Part shown: positions 48,483 through 59,400 of the stretch, one piece after another
How the letters are laid out: every line of letters begins with the position of its first letter
How positions within the stretch are numbered: position 1 is the stretch's first letter
Origin: Petrolisthes cinctipes
Taxonomy: Eukaryota > Arthropoda > Malacostraca > Decapoda > Porcellanidae
Direction of reading: 5' to 3'
Assembly (NCBI GenBank): GCA_033782935.1
Contig: JAWQEG010000498.1
Coordinates: 2,501-66,500 of the forward strand
Length of the DNA: 64,000 bases
The notes under the pieces: generated by a model
Database searches by the model: none
Seen by the model: the letters and a program-made list of their open reading frames with translations, nothing else
Told to the model about the DNA's origin: nothing
Translations under genes and position numbers: made by a program

Positions 48483-48605
48483 GATTTTAATTGATAAAAT
48501 TCCGTCACAGATCCAATCTTCGCCGTCAGTGTTCTGCTCAAGATGGCTAGACCTTCAACAATCTCGTCCGTTAGAGTCTTCTTCAGTTCATCAATGTCCG
48601 ACTAG
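48483..48605 (-). other. Minus-strand coding-like fragment just before the duplication joint
   Basis: Minus-strand frame SDIDELKKTLTDEIVEGL then AILSRTLTAKIGSVTEF, with coiled-coil-like heptads, open for about 40 codons after a TAG. Could be a fragment of a LINE ORF1 or an exon of the minus-strand gene. Not recognised. Confidence 0.3.
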
Positions 48606-48888
48606 TGGTGGTGTCACGACATTCACTGCAGAATCACCTGAAGCCAACACCATGTGATTTTATTAAAGTAGCGTACTCAATTTCCAGTATGTCCACGCCT
48701 GCACAGATTCAACAACGTGCACGGTCAATACATATTCCAGTCCATATAATTATAGCATTGAGTTGAATCATGTATAAGTATAAACTCACTTCTACTGCTT
48801 ACAAACCGAACAACAGCCAAGTACTTCCGTGAAAACTACTCCTGGTGTTTCTTGTCAGAGTATTAAAACTATAATAATGTGCTGACTG

Positions 48889-49054
48889 TAAGAGGAGAAT
48901 CTCATGTTGGTAAATTGTAAGGCTACCGATTCCTCCTGACTATACTAGATAACAGACGCCCTCAATGGTACTAATAAGGGATCAATTTCTTGGCAGAGTT
49001 TGGAGGAATCAGACCTTCAGACCTTCCAATTCACCAACAAAATCTCTCATCTTA
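48889..49054. mobile_element. TTAA MITE, family B (unit 2)
   Basis: Counterpart of 30421-30584, with a small repeat of CAGACCTT inside. Confidence 0.75.
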
Positions 49055-49185
49055 GGGTTGGTTGGGAAGGGATTATTTAAAGTTTTTAAAGTTATCCCCA
49101 TTTACTGACTTTACATAATTTATCACCATAATGGGTGGGTTACGTGATTGTCGTTTAGTTAAGAAAAAGCACGTTATTTATTATA

Positions 49186-49322
49186 AAGGGAAGGTATTAT
49201 AATGCTTTGGTAATTCCTCCAAAGTTCAGATTAACAAAATATTGGTGGCCTGCTGTAGCTTGGAAGTTTGGAGGGAACAATTGCTCCGATTTCCCAACAC
49301 TGTAGCCTACTTCCCCCTTAAT
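49186..49322. mobile_element. TTAA MITE, family A-like (unit 2)
   Basis: Counterpart of 30705-30835. Its right end, CCCCCTTAATTAA, is better preserved. Confidence 0.7.
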
Positions 49323-49454
49323 TAATAATGTGTCCATGCTATCATACTTGTATTGTCACAAATTATTTTTCCAAACTATTTCACGAAACAGGTTGTTATT
49401 TTAATTTACCGAGTTGTATTGGTCTGTTACTTAGGAATCGTGTTGGATGTGAAA

Positions 49455-49905
49455 GTAGCGAAGATATGTAAAGATTAGGTAAGTAAGGATTCGTAAAGAG
49501 ATTTTTTGTGATTTGAAGCCTGTGTATAAAATTGCGAAAAGTCGAAGGAATAAACTGGGAAGAAAGCAAAGATAACAAATGAACTCAGTTTCATTTCCCT
49601 TTACAAGCTATCTAGGCTTTGTAGGTTTGAATAGCTATGGGTTAACTGTATACATTTCTGCCGTCAGACGGCAGGTCGTCCATAGGAGACGACGTTGAAG
49701 ACGATGACGAAAGACTGATGATGGGCGGTCGGCAAGAGTCGACGGCGTAGATGTTAGATATGATTGTAAGGGTAGGCAAGATGTTCTGCTAAGGATTATG
49801 CCCTGATTGTGATTGGAAATTAGGGGGGAGTGAAGCATTTTATGTAGCGAAGATATGTAAGAAATTGTGAAGAGATTTTTTGTGATTTGAAGCCCGTTCC
49901 AAGTT
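49455..49905. repeat. Direct repeat flanking about 385 bp
   Basis: TAGCGAAGATATGTAA and GAGATTTTTTGTGATTTGAA occur at 49458-49520 and again at 49845-49905. Present in unit 2 only. Could be remnant termini of an element. Confidence 0.55.
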
Positions 49906-50039
49906 GTATATAAAAGTGCGAGTCTATAGGCATAAAGGTCAAAATCTTTTGATTGGAAGAGGCCTATCTATATCTGTGTATCCAACTCAATAACCTGATT
50001 ATGCTGCTGTTTGCGTGTTTTATTTGTTTGTAGATTATT

Positions 50040-50290
50040 ACAGTCATATTAATTTTGTTCCTGGCCCCTCCACGCCTTACTAAGGTTGGTTTCAAATATC
50101 ATCGCTGTGTCTGCATTTACCACCCACTCCAGTAAATCATTCCAGTTATTGACAATCCTGTTTGAGAACGCATACTTCCTGATTTTGAGCCTTGTCTTGA
50201 AAATATTTTTCCTATTTCCACTTGTAATTTCGCCCTCCCTCAAAAATCCATATTGTAGTCTTGATCATACTTCTGAGTGATGATTTGTTA
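50040..50290 (-). mobile_element. LINE ORF2 C-terminal fragment
   Basis: Minus-strand ORF reads KTRLKIRKYAFSNRIVNNWN and LLEWVVNADTAMIFETNLS, which resembles the C-terminal segment shared by CR1/L2-type LINE ORF2 proteins. No RT core remains. Confidence 0.55.
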
Positions 50291-50370
50291 CGTTTCTATA
50301 AGATCACCCCTGGATTATTTTTTTAAGCTCCTAAGTTCCTAATTACACCTTTAATAATACCTGCCAAGAT

Positions 50371-53205
50371 CAAAATAATCATCCCACGATTTGATAAAAT
50401 ATATTACTCTGCCCCCCCTCCCCTGATCACATAGGCATAATGATTGGTGATCCTATTTCTAAACGTGTCAAGAGTGGGGCTATTAACTACGTGAGATGGG
50501 AGATGATTCCACTCTTGGATGCTGCGGGGAAAGAATGAGTGCCTAAATATATCAGTGATTGTCTGGTATGTATGGTATTTTAAGTTGTGGCTGCCTCTAG
50601 TGGATCGTATACTTGTTGGGTGAAGATATGTGTCTTTGTCTATGTCAACTAACTTGTTTGTGATTTTGTATATTATCTGTTGTCTGTGTATCTGTCTTCG
50701 TGTTGCCAATGGGTCTAGTTTTGTGTCTTGTTTAATTAAGCAAAGTGACTGACGTAGTGTGTCTGTAATCACGTCTGGCCCATTTTGCAGTTTTATTTTG
50801 TATGGACTCTAATTTATTGATATTATTGTAAGTGTGTGGGTCCCAGACGGTGTCGCAGTACTCTAAGTGTGGTCGAACGAATTGTTATCAACAATAATTT
50901 TAATGTCTGTGTTACACCTGCTGAGGTTCCTGCGCAAGAACCCCAGGACCCTACTAGCTTTAGCCCTGATGCTATCCATGTGTGTGTTCCACCTCATGTC
51001 CTCTGAGATGTGGACGCCCAAGTATTTGTGGGAAGTGACTGTGTTGAGGTTGGTGTTGTGTAGTTGGTATGTATATGGAATGGGATTATGGGCTCGGGTA
51101 AAACGGATGTGATGGCATTTGTCTGGTCTAAATGTCATCTGCCACTTGGCTTCCTAGTCTTCAAGTGCAGGTAGGTCGTCCTATAGTCGAAGGCAGTCAT
51201 TCCTATCTTTAATTGGTCTGTAAACTAAGCTATCGTCTGCAAAGAGTCTAGTGGTAGAGGAAAGTGAGAGTGGGAGGTCATAAATGTATGAAAGGAAGAG
51301 AAGGGGGCCCAGGACAGTGCCTTGGGGTACCCCAGAGGTCACAGGAACAGGTGGAGACTGACTACCGTCAACAACTACGCATTGTGTCATTGAGGGACTG
51401 CAAGATGTCATGAGTTGTTGTTGTTGTTGTTGTTGAAGTTCCTCAAGCTGTCTGGCCGAACAGCCCCGAGCTCTTGAGGAAGGCTATGGCTTGAACCGGG
51501 CTTTCCCACAGTGTCCTCAGTGAGTGTATCTTGTGTTGTTGGCGGGTGTCGTTGTGTTCGTTGCAGTCTTCCATAATGTGTTTAATAGAATGGGGTGCTG
51601 TGTTGCATCCTGGGCAGGTATCTGTGATGGCTCCATTTAGTTTCTTTTGATATGTCAGAAGAGCCGGATGGTGGCCACTTCTCAACCTGGCCAGGTGGAC
51701 TCTGTCTTCGCGGGGAAGGGAGGATTCTGATGGGTGGATGTCAGGGGGTCGTGCATGCAGCAGGGTGTTGTTTTTAAGTTTATTGATGGATTGGTGGGTG
51801 ATTTGAGTGTGGATGTGTTTTTGGAGACTGGTTTGGGGTGGGCAGGGTGTAAGAGATGATAGTATTTGTGTATGGTATCGTGTACTGGGGGTTGTTTTGA
51901 TGTTTCTTGGCATCTCTGGGTGTTTTGCCATGTAGTGTAGTGGGTGGCGTAGATTTCTGGAGGCTGCAGCAAGTGTTTGTGTGCCTCTCATGTCAAGGTG
52001 GTCCTTAATCTTGAGGATTTTGGTTTCGTGGTGTAAGTGGTCTGTAGGTGTGGTAGCTGTGCAGCCTGTGATTGTTCTTAGGGCTCTGTTTTGTATGGTC
52101 TGTAGGGTGTTGAGATGAGTCTCAGTGAGGTTTGAGGCCCAGGCGGGGCTTGCATAATCCATCACTGATCGGATATATTGTTTGTACACTGTGGTTGTGG
52201 TTTCTTTGGTGTGTCCAAATGTTGTGCTGGTAAGTGATCTGAGGGCCTTAAGTCTTTGCATGCATTTGTTTTTGATGGTTGTGATGTGTTGTTTGAATGT
52301 CATAGATGTGTTGTATGTTATGCCAAGTATTTTGGGTGTGTGTGTGGTATAGGTGTGTTGTTTATGGTGAGGTGTGGTGTGTAGCGGTGTTCTGCATTCC
52401 ATTTGGTGAGAAGGGTGGCTGTTGACTTGGTGGGTGCTATTTTAAGTCTGTTTGTGATGAACCAGGCATTGAGTGTGTTGAGGTAGGGTTGGAGGATGTG
52501 AGTGGCTGTGTCTGCGTTTCTGTGTGTACATGTGAGTGTTATGTCGTCTGCGTAGGAGGCTACTTGTATTTGTGGTGCCTGGGGTGTTGGTAGGTCGTGC
52601 ATGTATAAGTTGAAAAGGCTGGGTGAGAGTACTGAGCCTTGGGGGACACCTTTGGTGAAGCTTTTTATGTTAGATGATTGACCAGCATGTGTAACATGGG
52701 CTATTCTTCCTCCCAAGAAGCTTGTCATGAGTAGTTACCAGTAACTGCGTCTCACACGAGCGTTTAGGCCGAAAACCGTGAAGATTGTCAGTCAGTATAC
52801 TTTGCCTATCAAAATGGTCCATTATATGTCTATGAATTATGTGTTCTAAAATTTTGAAGGGGACTGAGGTAAGTGAAATTGGTCTATATTTAATGGGAAG
52901 GGTTCTGTCTCCGGATTTAAAAATTGGGGTCACATTTGCCAAAAGCCAGTCTTGAGGGAGTTCACCGGTCTGTAAAGTCTGTGAGAATATAACCTGCAGG
53001 ATATGGGCAAGAACTTTGGCGTTAGCTTTCAATATCCTGCAGGGTATATTGTCTGGTCCAGTCGCTTTGTGTATGTCTACCTCAGATAAAAGTTTCTCAA
53101 TTCCTTGGATGTTTATATGAATGGGAGGGATAGGTGGGTGTGATGGTGTTGGCATGTCTGGTAAGTGTTCATGTTCATGGGTAAAAAAGGACTGGAATTG
53201 TGTAT
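50371..53205 (-). mobile_element. CR1-like LINE, internally deleted, host of a nested LINE
   Basis: Minus strand. RT fragments: HKATGPDNIPCRILK and PIFKSGDRTLPIKYRPISL (52740-53155), then after the nested insertion TSGVPQGTVLGPLLFL and RLFADDSLVYRP (51181-51411), HKYLGVHISEDMRWNTHMD (50863-51138) and the C-terminus (50404-50772). About 60 residues of the RT palm between THD and QCVVVDG are missing. A 60-bp remnant of the same 3' end sits at 31264-31326 in unit 1, so the element predates the duplication. Confidence 0.8.
51416..52722 (-). mobile_element. Nested LINE (Jockey/I-type RT) with (AAC)n tail
   Basis: Minus strand, 5'-truncated within RT. Shows GVPQGSVLSPSLFNLYMHD and catalytic SYADDITLTC, a frame break near 52320-52400, then a long C-terminal ORF (51443-52402) with LARLRSGHHPALLTYQKKL and a CPGCNT...HIMEDC zinc-knuckle-like motif, ending LFGQTA. 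The 3' tail is AAC repeats. A 10-bp target-site duplication TGTCATGAGT flanks it (51406-51415 and 52723-52732). Clade placement is tentative. Confidence 0.8.
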
Positions 53206-53329
53206 TAGTAAGAATTGGAAAGAGGGGCCGATAATAATTTTTCCTGTCGGTAGTAGCAAAGAAAACATGTCTTACAGTTTTATATTATCCCATAACTTCG
53301 AACTAATATCCCAATTTCTTCTCTCTTAG

Positions 53330-53492
53330 GTACAGGAGATATGTCAGTCCCTGATTCTAGGCCAGGAGTTGATACGGGAGGTGTGTGATCGCTTGGAGGA
53401 GGAAATCAACAAGGGTCTAGGCAAGGACACCAATCCAGAGGCGACTGTCAAATGTTTCCCTACCTATGTCAGAGATCTCCCCACTGGCAAGG
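53330..53492 (+). CDS. HK: Hexokinase copy 2, exon 2
   Basis: Acceptor TCTTAG, donor AAGG|GTAAGT, same phases as copy 1. Five residue changes: E to Q, two Met losses (to I and L), S to G, and N to T (LPTGK). Eight of 163 bases differ, more than in the central exons. Confidence 0.9.
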
Positions 53493-56400
53493 GTAAGTGT
53501 GCACGAATGAAATTATTATTATTATTATTATTATTCCACAAATGACAGCGCTACTGATTCCTGCACGTAGCCTGTTTTAATTGTTGTCTTTTTAATTACC
53601 TAATGCTATAGTTTATACAGAACTTCCTAGTGTGATTATTTTCAAGTACAGAATTTTCATTGGTCCATATTATTATTATCTTCCGTGTGTATAGACTGGA
53701 ATGAGTCCTTAAGGGGATAGTATACTAACTTTTAGTACCATTAGAGCGTCTTGATTCCTCGAATGTATGCCAGGAAACGGTACCAGATTAACTAATTTAA
53801 ACAAAAGCAATGGTGGCCTGTTGCCTGGAATAGTTTGGCAAGATCAGTTGCTCCAGATTTATCAACACTACTCCCCCCCCCCCCAATATAGTTCAGTAAT
53901 CAGTACTCCATAGACCTACCAATAAGTTATAAATACAAAGTTCTTATAATATTGTTCAACACACCAAGATAGCAGAGTAGCATGTATTTACCTTGGTATT
54001 GTTGTTGGCTTAAACAAGGCAAGGTTTTCGAGTAAATATAAGCACAAAAATGCAGAGAATAATCACAGCTTCTAACATAAAAAAAAAACAAGTCAAGCGT
54101 TTGTCCATAACTTGTTTTCGACTCGAGGTTTTCAGAATGCAATGTTTTATAGTGTGTTTTTAACGAATTTATTGTTCACATCCGTCACAAATTAGTGTTT
54201 TGTTTCCAAGTATTATGCCCAGGTTAGGTCCCGGTAGTTTGCCCAAGTTAGGTCCCGGTAGTCTGATGCGGTCTAGGTTAGGTTAGGTAAGGTCGGGCTA
54301 ATTTCCAAATGACCCATTTGAATATACCCTATCTTGGAAATGGGGCATTTGTGGAGGAAATACCATAGAAGAAATAGTCTTAGCATGGTCTAAATAAGTG
54401 GGTAATGAAGGTATAAAAACCGTACGCAATAACAGCAATTCATTCAATATTTATCAAAAAATTTCGGTATACCAAAATTTCTCACATCGACACTTTACCA
54501 TACAAGACAAAAAAAATAAAGTTTACCCACCAGTTGTTAAAGGTGTGAAATTCCAATCCAAGCAAAAGAAATACTGAGTAGGTGCCACATGTACTACTCG
54601 CACAGGAATAAATGGAAATAATATACACATTACACAACAACACACATGTCAAGTACACAATGGCGCCAAAACCACCGCGGTAGTCACATGAGTATCCAAA
54701 TTTTTTCATATCATATATACAAATATCCATATATACAAATATACAATTACGTATCAACCAACCAGTAGTCACATAAATATCCAAATTATATCTTTCAAGG
54801 CGTTTATTATAGGCCTATATATATATATTTATAATTACAATTCAACCAACCAATAGTCACATGAGTATCCAAAATCTATCTTTCAAGACATTTATTATTA
54901 GTTACATATCAACCAACAATAATATCCGACTTTTGTCTTTTAATTAAAACTTTACTAAACAATATATTATAAAAATTATTGTATTATAGTGTGGTAGTGG
55001 ACCAGGTATAATGAACCGTAGTATAATAAAGCCCCGTCCACACTGATGAGCCTAATTTATTAATGATCACGTTGTGTGTTGTGAAACTTGTGATGCAGGT
55101 GGACGTGTTGAAAATTGAGGGTAGTGTTCACACCAATGTCACTTATAAAGACATTGGTCCGCACTGTGGGCCTCAACCACAGAGCTCTGTGGCCTCAACG
55201 CCCTGCGTGTGTGTGTATGTGTACACGTGGTTAGATTCTATCATTCTAGTTCGTGTGAGTATATATTGTGTATGTGTGTGTGTACGTAAATACCTGTGTG
55301 TGTGTGTGTGTATACACCCTCCCACTCCCAACCACCACTGGTGAGTAGTGTTGTGCAACGTGAAATAGCCGCGGGTGGGAATTGCCTCAACATTTTGAGA
55401 ATTTTAATCGCTCAACGTGAGGCTCAGTGACAGTGTGGACGTGCCTTTAAATAACGTGTTAGCAAATTTGGAGCAACTGATTCCTCCGGTAAAGCAACAG
55501 GACACCATTATGTTTTTTTGTTTTTTTGTTAATCTGGCCCTGTTACATGGAATGTATATTAATAAGGAAGAATCAGTAGCCCTACTATGTACCAAAGGTA
55601 TAAGACTCTCTTAATTAATTGATTACGTTAGTGAAATTTCCTTAGCTATCATTTAGCCATCCAAACTGCCCCGCCAATTAGTCCTAAACCAATATACAAT
55701 TCATATGATTCATTGCATTTTGTATCTATATTATTTTGACTACTTACAATATCATATAGATTGTCGCTCATTCATTGCATATTTTATCCCTATTATCTTG
55801 ACTACTTACAATGTCTTATAGTCTGTTGGTCATCGTACATTGCATTTATCCATATTTTAATTTGACTACCGGTACTTACAATGTGTTACTACTTACCAAC
55901 AGAGAATGGCAGGTTCTTGGCCTTGGACCTGGGTGGTACTAACTTCCGAGTACTACTTATTGAGTTGGGTGACAAGTGTAGTATGGACAGCAGGATTTAT
56001 GCCGTCCCACAACCCATTATGGTCGGCCCTGGTGATGGGGTGAGTACTGATATACCTTAATTAACATAACGTAACCTAACCATACCTTAATTATCCTTAT
56101 CTAACTTAACAATACCTTAATTATCCTAATGTAACCCATTATGGTCGGCCCTGGTGATGGGGTGAATACCACGAATCTTTATAAGGGGCACCCTATGTGC
56201 ACTGCTACACAATCTAAGCAATTACACTTTGCAGGAGACATGACTTTATTCTTATACTCTCCTTTAAAGTACATGAGTATCCTAGAGATGGCACAGTTTG
56301 ATAGAAGGAAAATATACTGTATAATTATGATGCCAAAGGAGGTGCTTTATCATTGTGAAAAGATGCATTATCATGTGTATCTGCTACAATCTTGGATAAA

Positions 56401-59400
56401 GTAGGTATTGTATTGTATGTGTTTGAGATGATTGTATTGTATTAATATAATAATTATTATTATTAGTATTTTCATTATTATCATTATATTGTTAATATTA
56501 TATTTGATACTTATACTTTTCTTTCCTTTCTCGTGGGCAGCTGTTTGACCACATAGCCGAGTGCATGGCCAGTTTCATCAAGGAGCGTGATCTTGGAGAT
56601 GAAATACTGCCACTGGGCTTCACATTCAGTTTTCCATGCAAGCAAGAAGGTCTGACCAAGGCGAGGCTTGCGTGCTGGACCAAAGGGTTCCAATGTGCTG
56701 GGGTGGAGGGCAATGATGTCGTGGAGCTCCTCAAACAAGCCGTTTCCAGGCGAGGGGTCAGTTTACATTATCTCCTTGATTTGTTTGTCGTTGGACAGTA
56801 CTGTTACAGAGTTGTCCTTATCCATTACTAATATATTTCTGATACCATACTGGGTTTATTTTATTTAAATATTCCTAGGAAAATTGATCTAAGTCTGCTA
56901 TAAATGTGAATTAGAATATACAGATATATTGGAAAATAAGTACTGTACAGTCGGCAAAAAAAGTTTCGTTACCATCCTTTTAATAGTGTGATGTAATGTT
57001 GGTACGCCTGACTGACGAGTCAGGTGTGACGCGAGTGTCTTATATACCTCCGTCAACCTCCGTGTCCCTCAGTGCCTCATGGACAAGCAAGCAGAGATGA
57101 TGTTGTTTCACCCAGTGCTGTTTTTTCTGGGTATTTCACGGTTATTCTTGTTCTAAAATATTCAAACGTATGTCCTTATGTTTATTAATGAATAGTTAAA
57201 TAGTAAGAGTTCTTGAACACAAAATTTAATTTAAAATCAGCTAAACTTTTGATATAAAAAAATTATTACTGCCGCGGCCCGAGTATTATGGGCTCGGATG
57301 ACACAAGGCGCCAGTTGCCCAGTCGGTGGGGTACCAACCCTACCCCGCTTACCGATGTTAAAATTAACGTAGGGGTGGTAACGAAACTTTTTTTGCCGAC
57401 TGTACACTATATGATATAAGAAAAATGTAAGCTAATTGTTCAGGAATATTTGGTGAGAAATAATAAGAGGTGCTGCATACTTGCATAGGCTGTTGTTTAT
57501 GTATCTCGTTGTTTTGTAGTGAATTTGACTATTTAATACGTGTCTCACCTACAGGATGTAAAGATAAAGATTTGTGCAGTACTTAACGACACCACTGGCA
57601 CTCTGATGTCTTGTGCTTGGAAGAACCAAAACTGTCGCATCGGCCTCATCATCGGCACCGGGACCAATGCCTGCTACATGGAGAAGCTGGAGAAGGTGGA
57701 GCTTTGGGATGAGGATAGGGATGACCCACCACAGGTATGATATTGCACACAGCCTTTGTCCCTATAGTTATATTCTGATTTATATAATAAATATCAAAGT
57801 TTGTGAGTCTCGAAATGAGGTCGACGTTTCTCAGCAAATGTTAACAAGATTTGGCACAGAGGTCCAGATGCTTCCCTTAATAATCCCAGAATAATACATG
57901 AATTTACAGCTAGCTTTTGTTTTACTTTGACATCTTAAAGATATGTAATCAGCCTCTATATGATAACATTTTTCCTTATTTTTTTACTATGCTTACCAAA
58001 GGATGATGAAAGTGAAGCCGTAAAAGGGGTAAGTTTAGTAAGCATGAATTACCAGCAAACATTCATTCCTCATTTTGTATTTTCATTCATTTAGATGTCA
58101 ACCTTATTTATGTTTGTTGAATGTTTTTATAATTGGTGAAAAAATCTACAGATGCTGTAATATCATTTATAAACCAGCAATATCATCAATGAGAGAAAAC
58201 CCAAAATATCTTTGCACTACAGTGCTTGTTGTTAAAATTAATTAAATTAGGTACGGTAATGTAAAGGACCTAAAGCATCATGTAATGTCTTTTGGTAACA
58301 ATAACTAATTTACAATAATTGTAAATTATATATTTTGTCCTGTTAAGAGAGTGTTTCTTGAAATATAAACTGTGGATTCAATACATTGGTTATGAACAAA
58401 AGTAGATATTTATAAATCCAGTATTCATCATCAGGTCATCATCAACACTGAATGGGGCGCATTCGGAGATTCTGGCTGCATTGACTTTATTCGCACTGAG
58501 TATGACAACAACGTTGACAGAGAGTCCATCAATCCTGGCAGGCAGCTGTAAGTACAGGATCACGTTCACTGTCTTTATTGACTTATAAATCTGCACACAT
58601 ACCTGGATTACAGTATAATTATTCATAAAGTAACATTCCATTTTATATGTGCAAAAGTTAATAGATATATTTCCTACAGTACATCTGTATACTCTTATGC
58701 TGTAACTATGAAAGTCAAATATAATAATTGAATTTTCTTTTCTTGCCAGTAATTTGTTGATACCATTACTTTACATTATACTGTATATAGCACCATGCAT
58801 ATCAACTCCTCAGAAATTGACAGAGTTGAATTAAAAAACGATATGGCTAGAGTCCAGGCAATACCTCCCTATGAGGATGGACACTGTTGAAGGAGAATAC
58901 TGTATCTACGAACACACCAAACTTCTTTGAGGCAATCTTAGCTGGAGAGGTGATATTATGATCTCTCCAAGAGAAATTGTAAGAGAATGAGGCCCCAAGG
59001 ATATTAAGAGCTTAACTACTATTTATTCAGAATCCCGACTCATTCACTTGCATGTTAGCTCTTAGTAACATTTATTTTTCTCTCCCAATACAATCAGATA
59101 TGAGAAGATGATCAGTGGGATGTACATGGGTGAAATTGCAAGGCAAGTCCTGGTTCACCTTGTATCTCAAGGGTTGCTCTTCGGTGGGTACTCATCAGAC
59201 ATACTCCTTGAGAAGGGCTCATTCTTCACAAAGTACATATCTGAGATTGAAAGGTGAGTCCGTTATATTCATTAGTACTAGATTCAATAAATATGTTTTT
59301 CTTCCAGTGGTGATCTCCTTGCCTGTTTCTTTCACTCATTCTATAAAGAGATAAACTATTATGTTTAATCATTGTCATTTCCTTGATTTCACTTTATCTA

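Noticed and set aside
48543..48570. ATGGCTAGACC as a first exon for hexokinase copy 2
   Set aside because: Phase would fit a GTTAGA donor, but the donor is poor and the opposite strand looks more coding-like; too weak to call.
55063..55344. 93-codon ORF
   Set aside because: Lies inside the inverted-repeat element and ends in a GT microsatellite.
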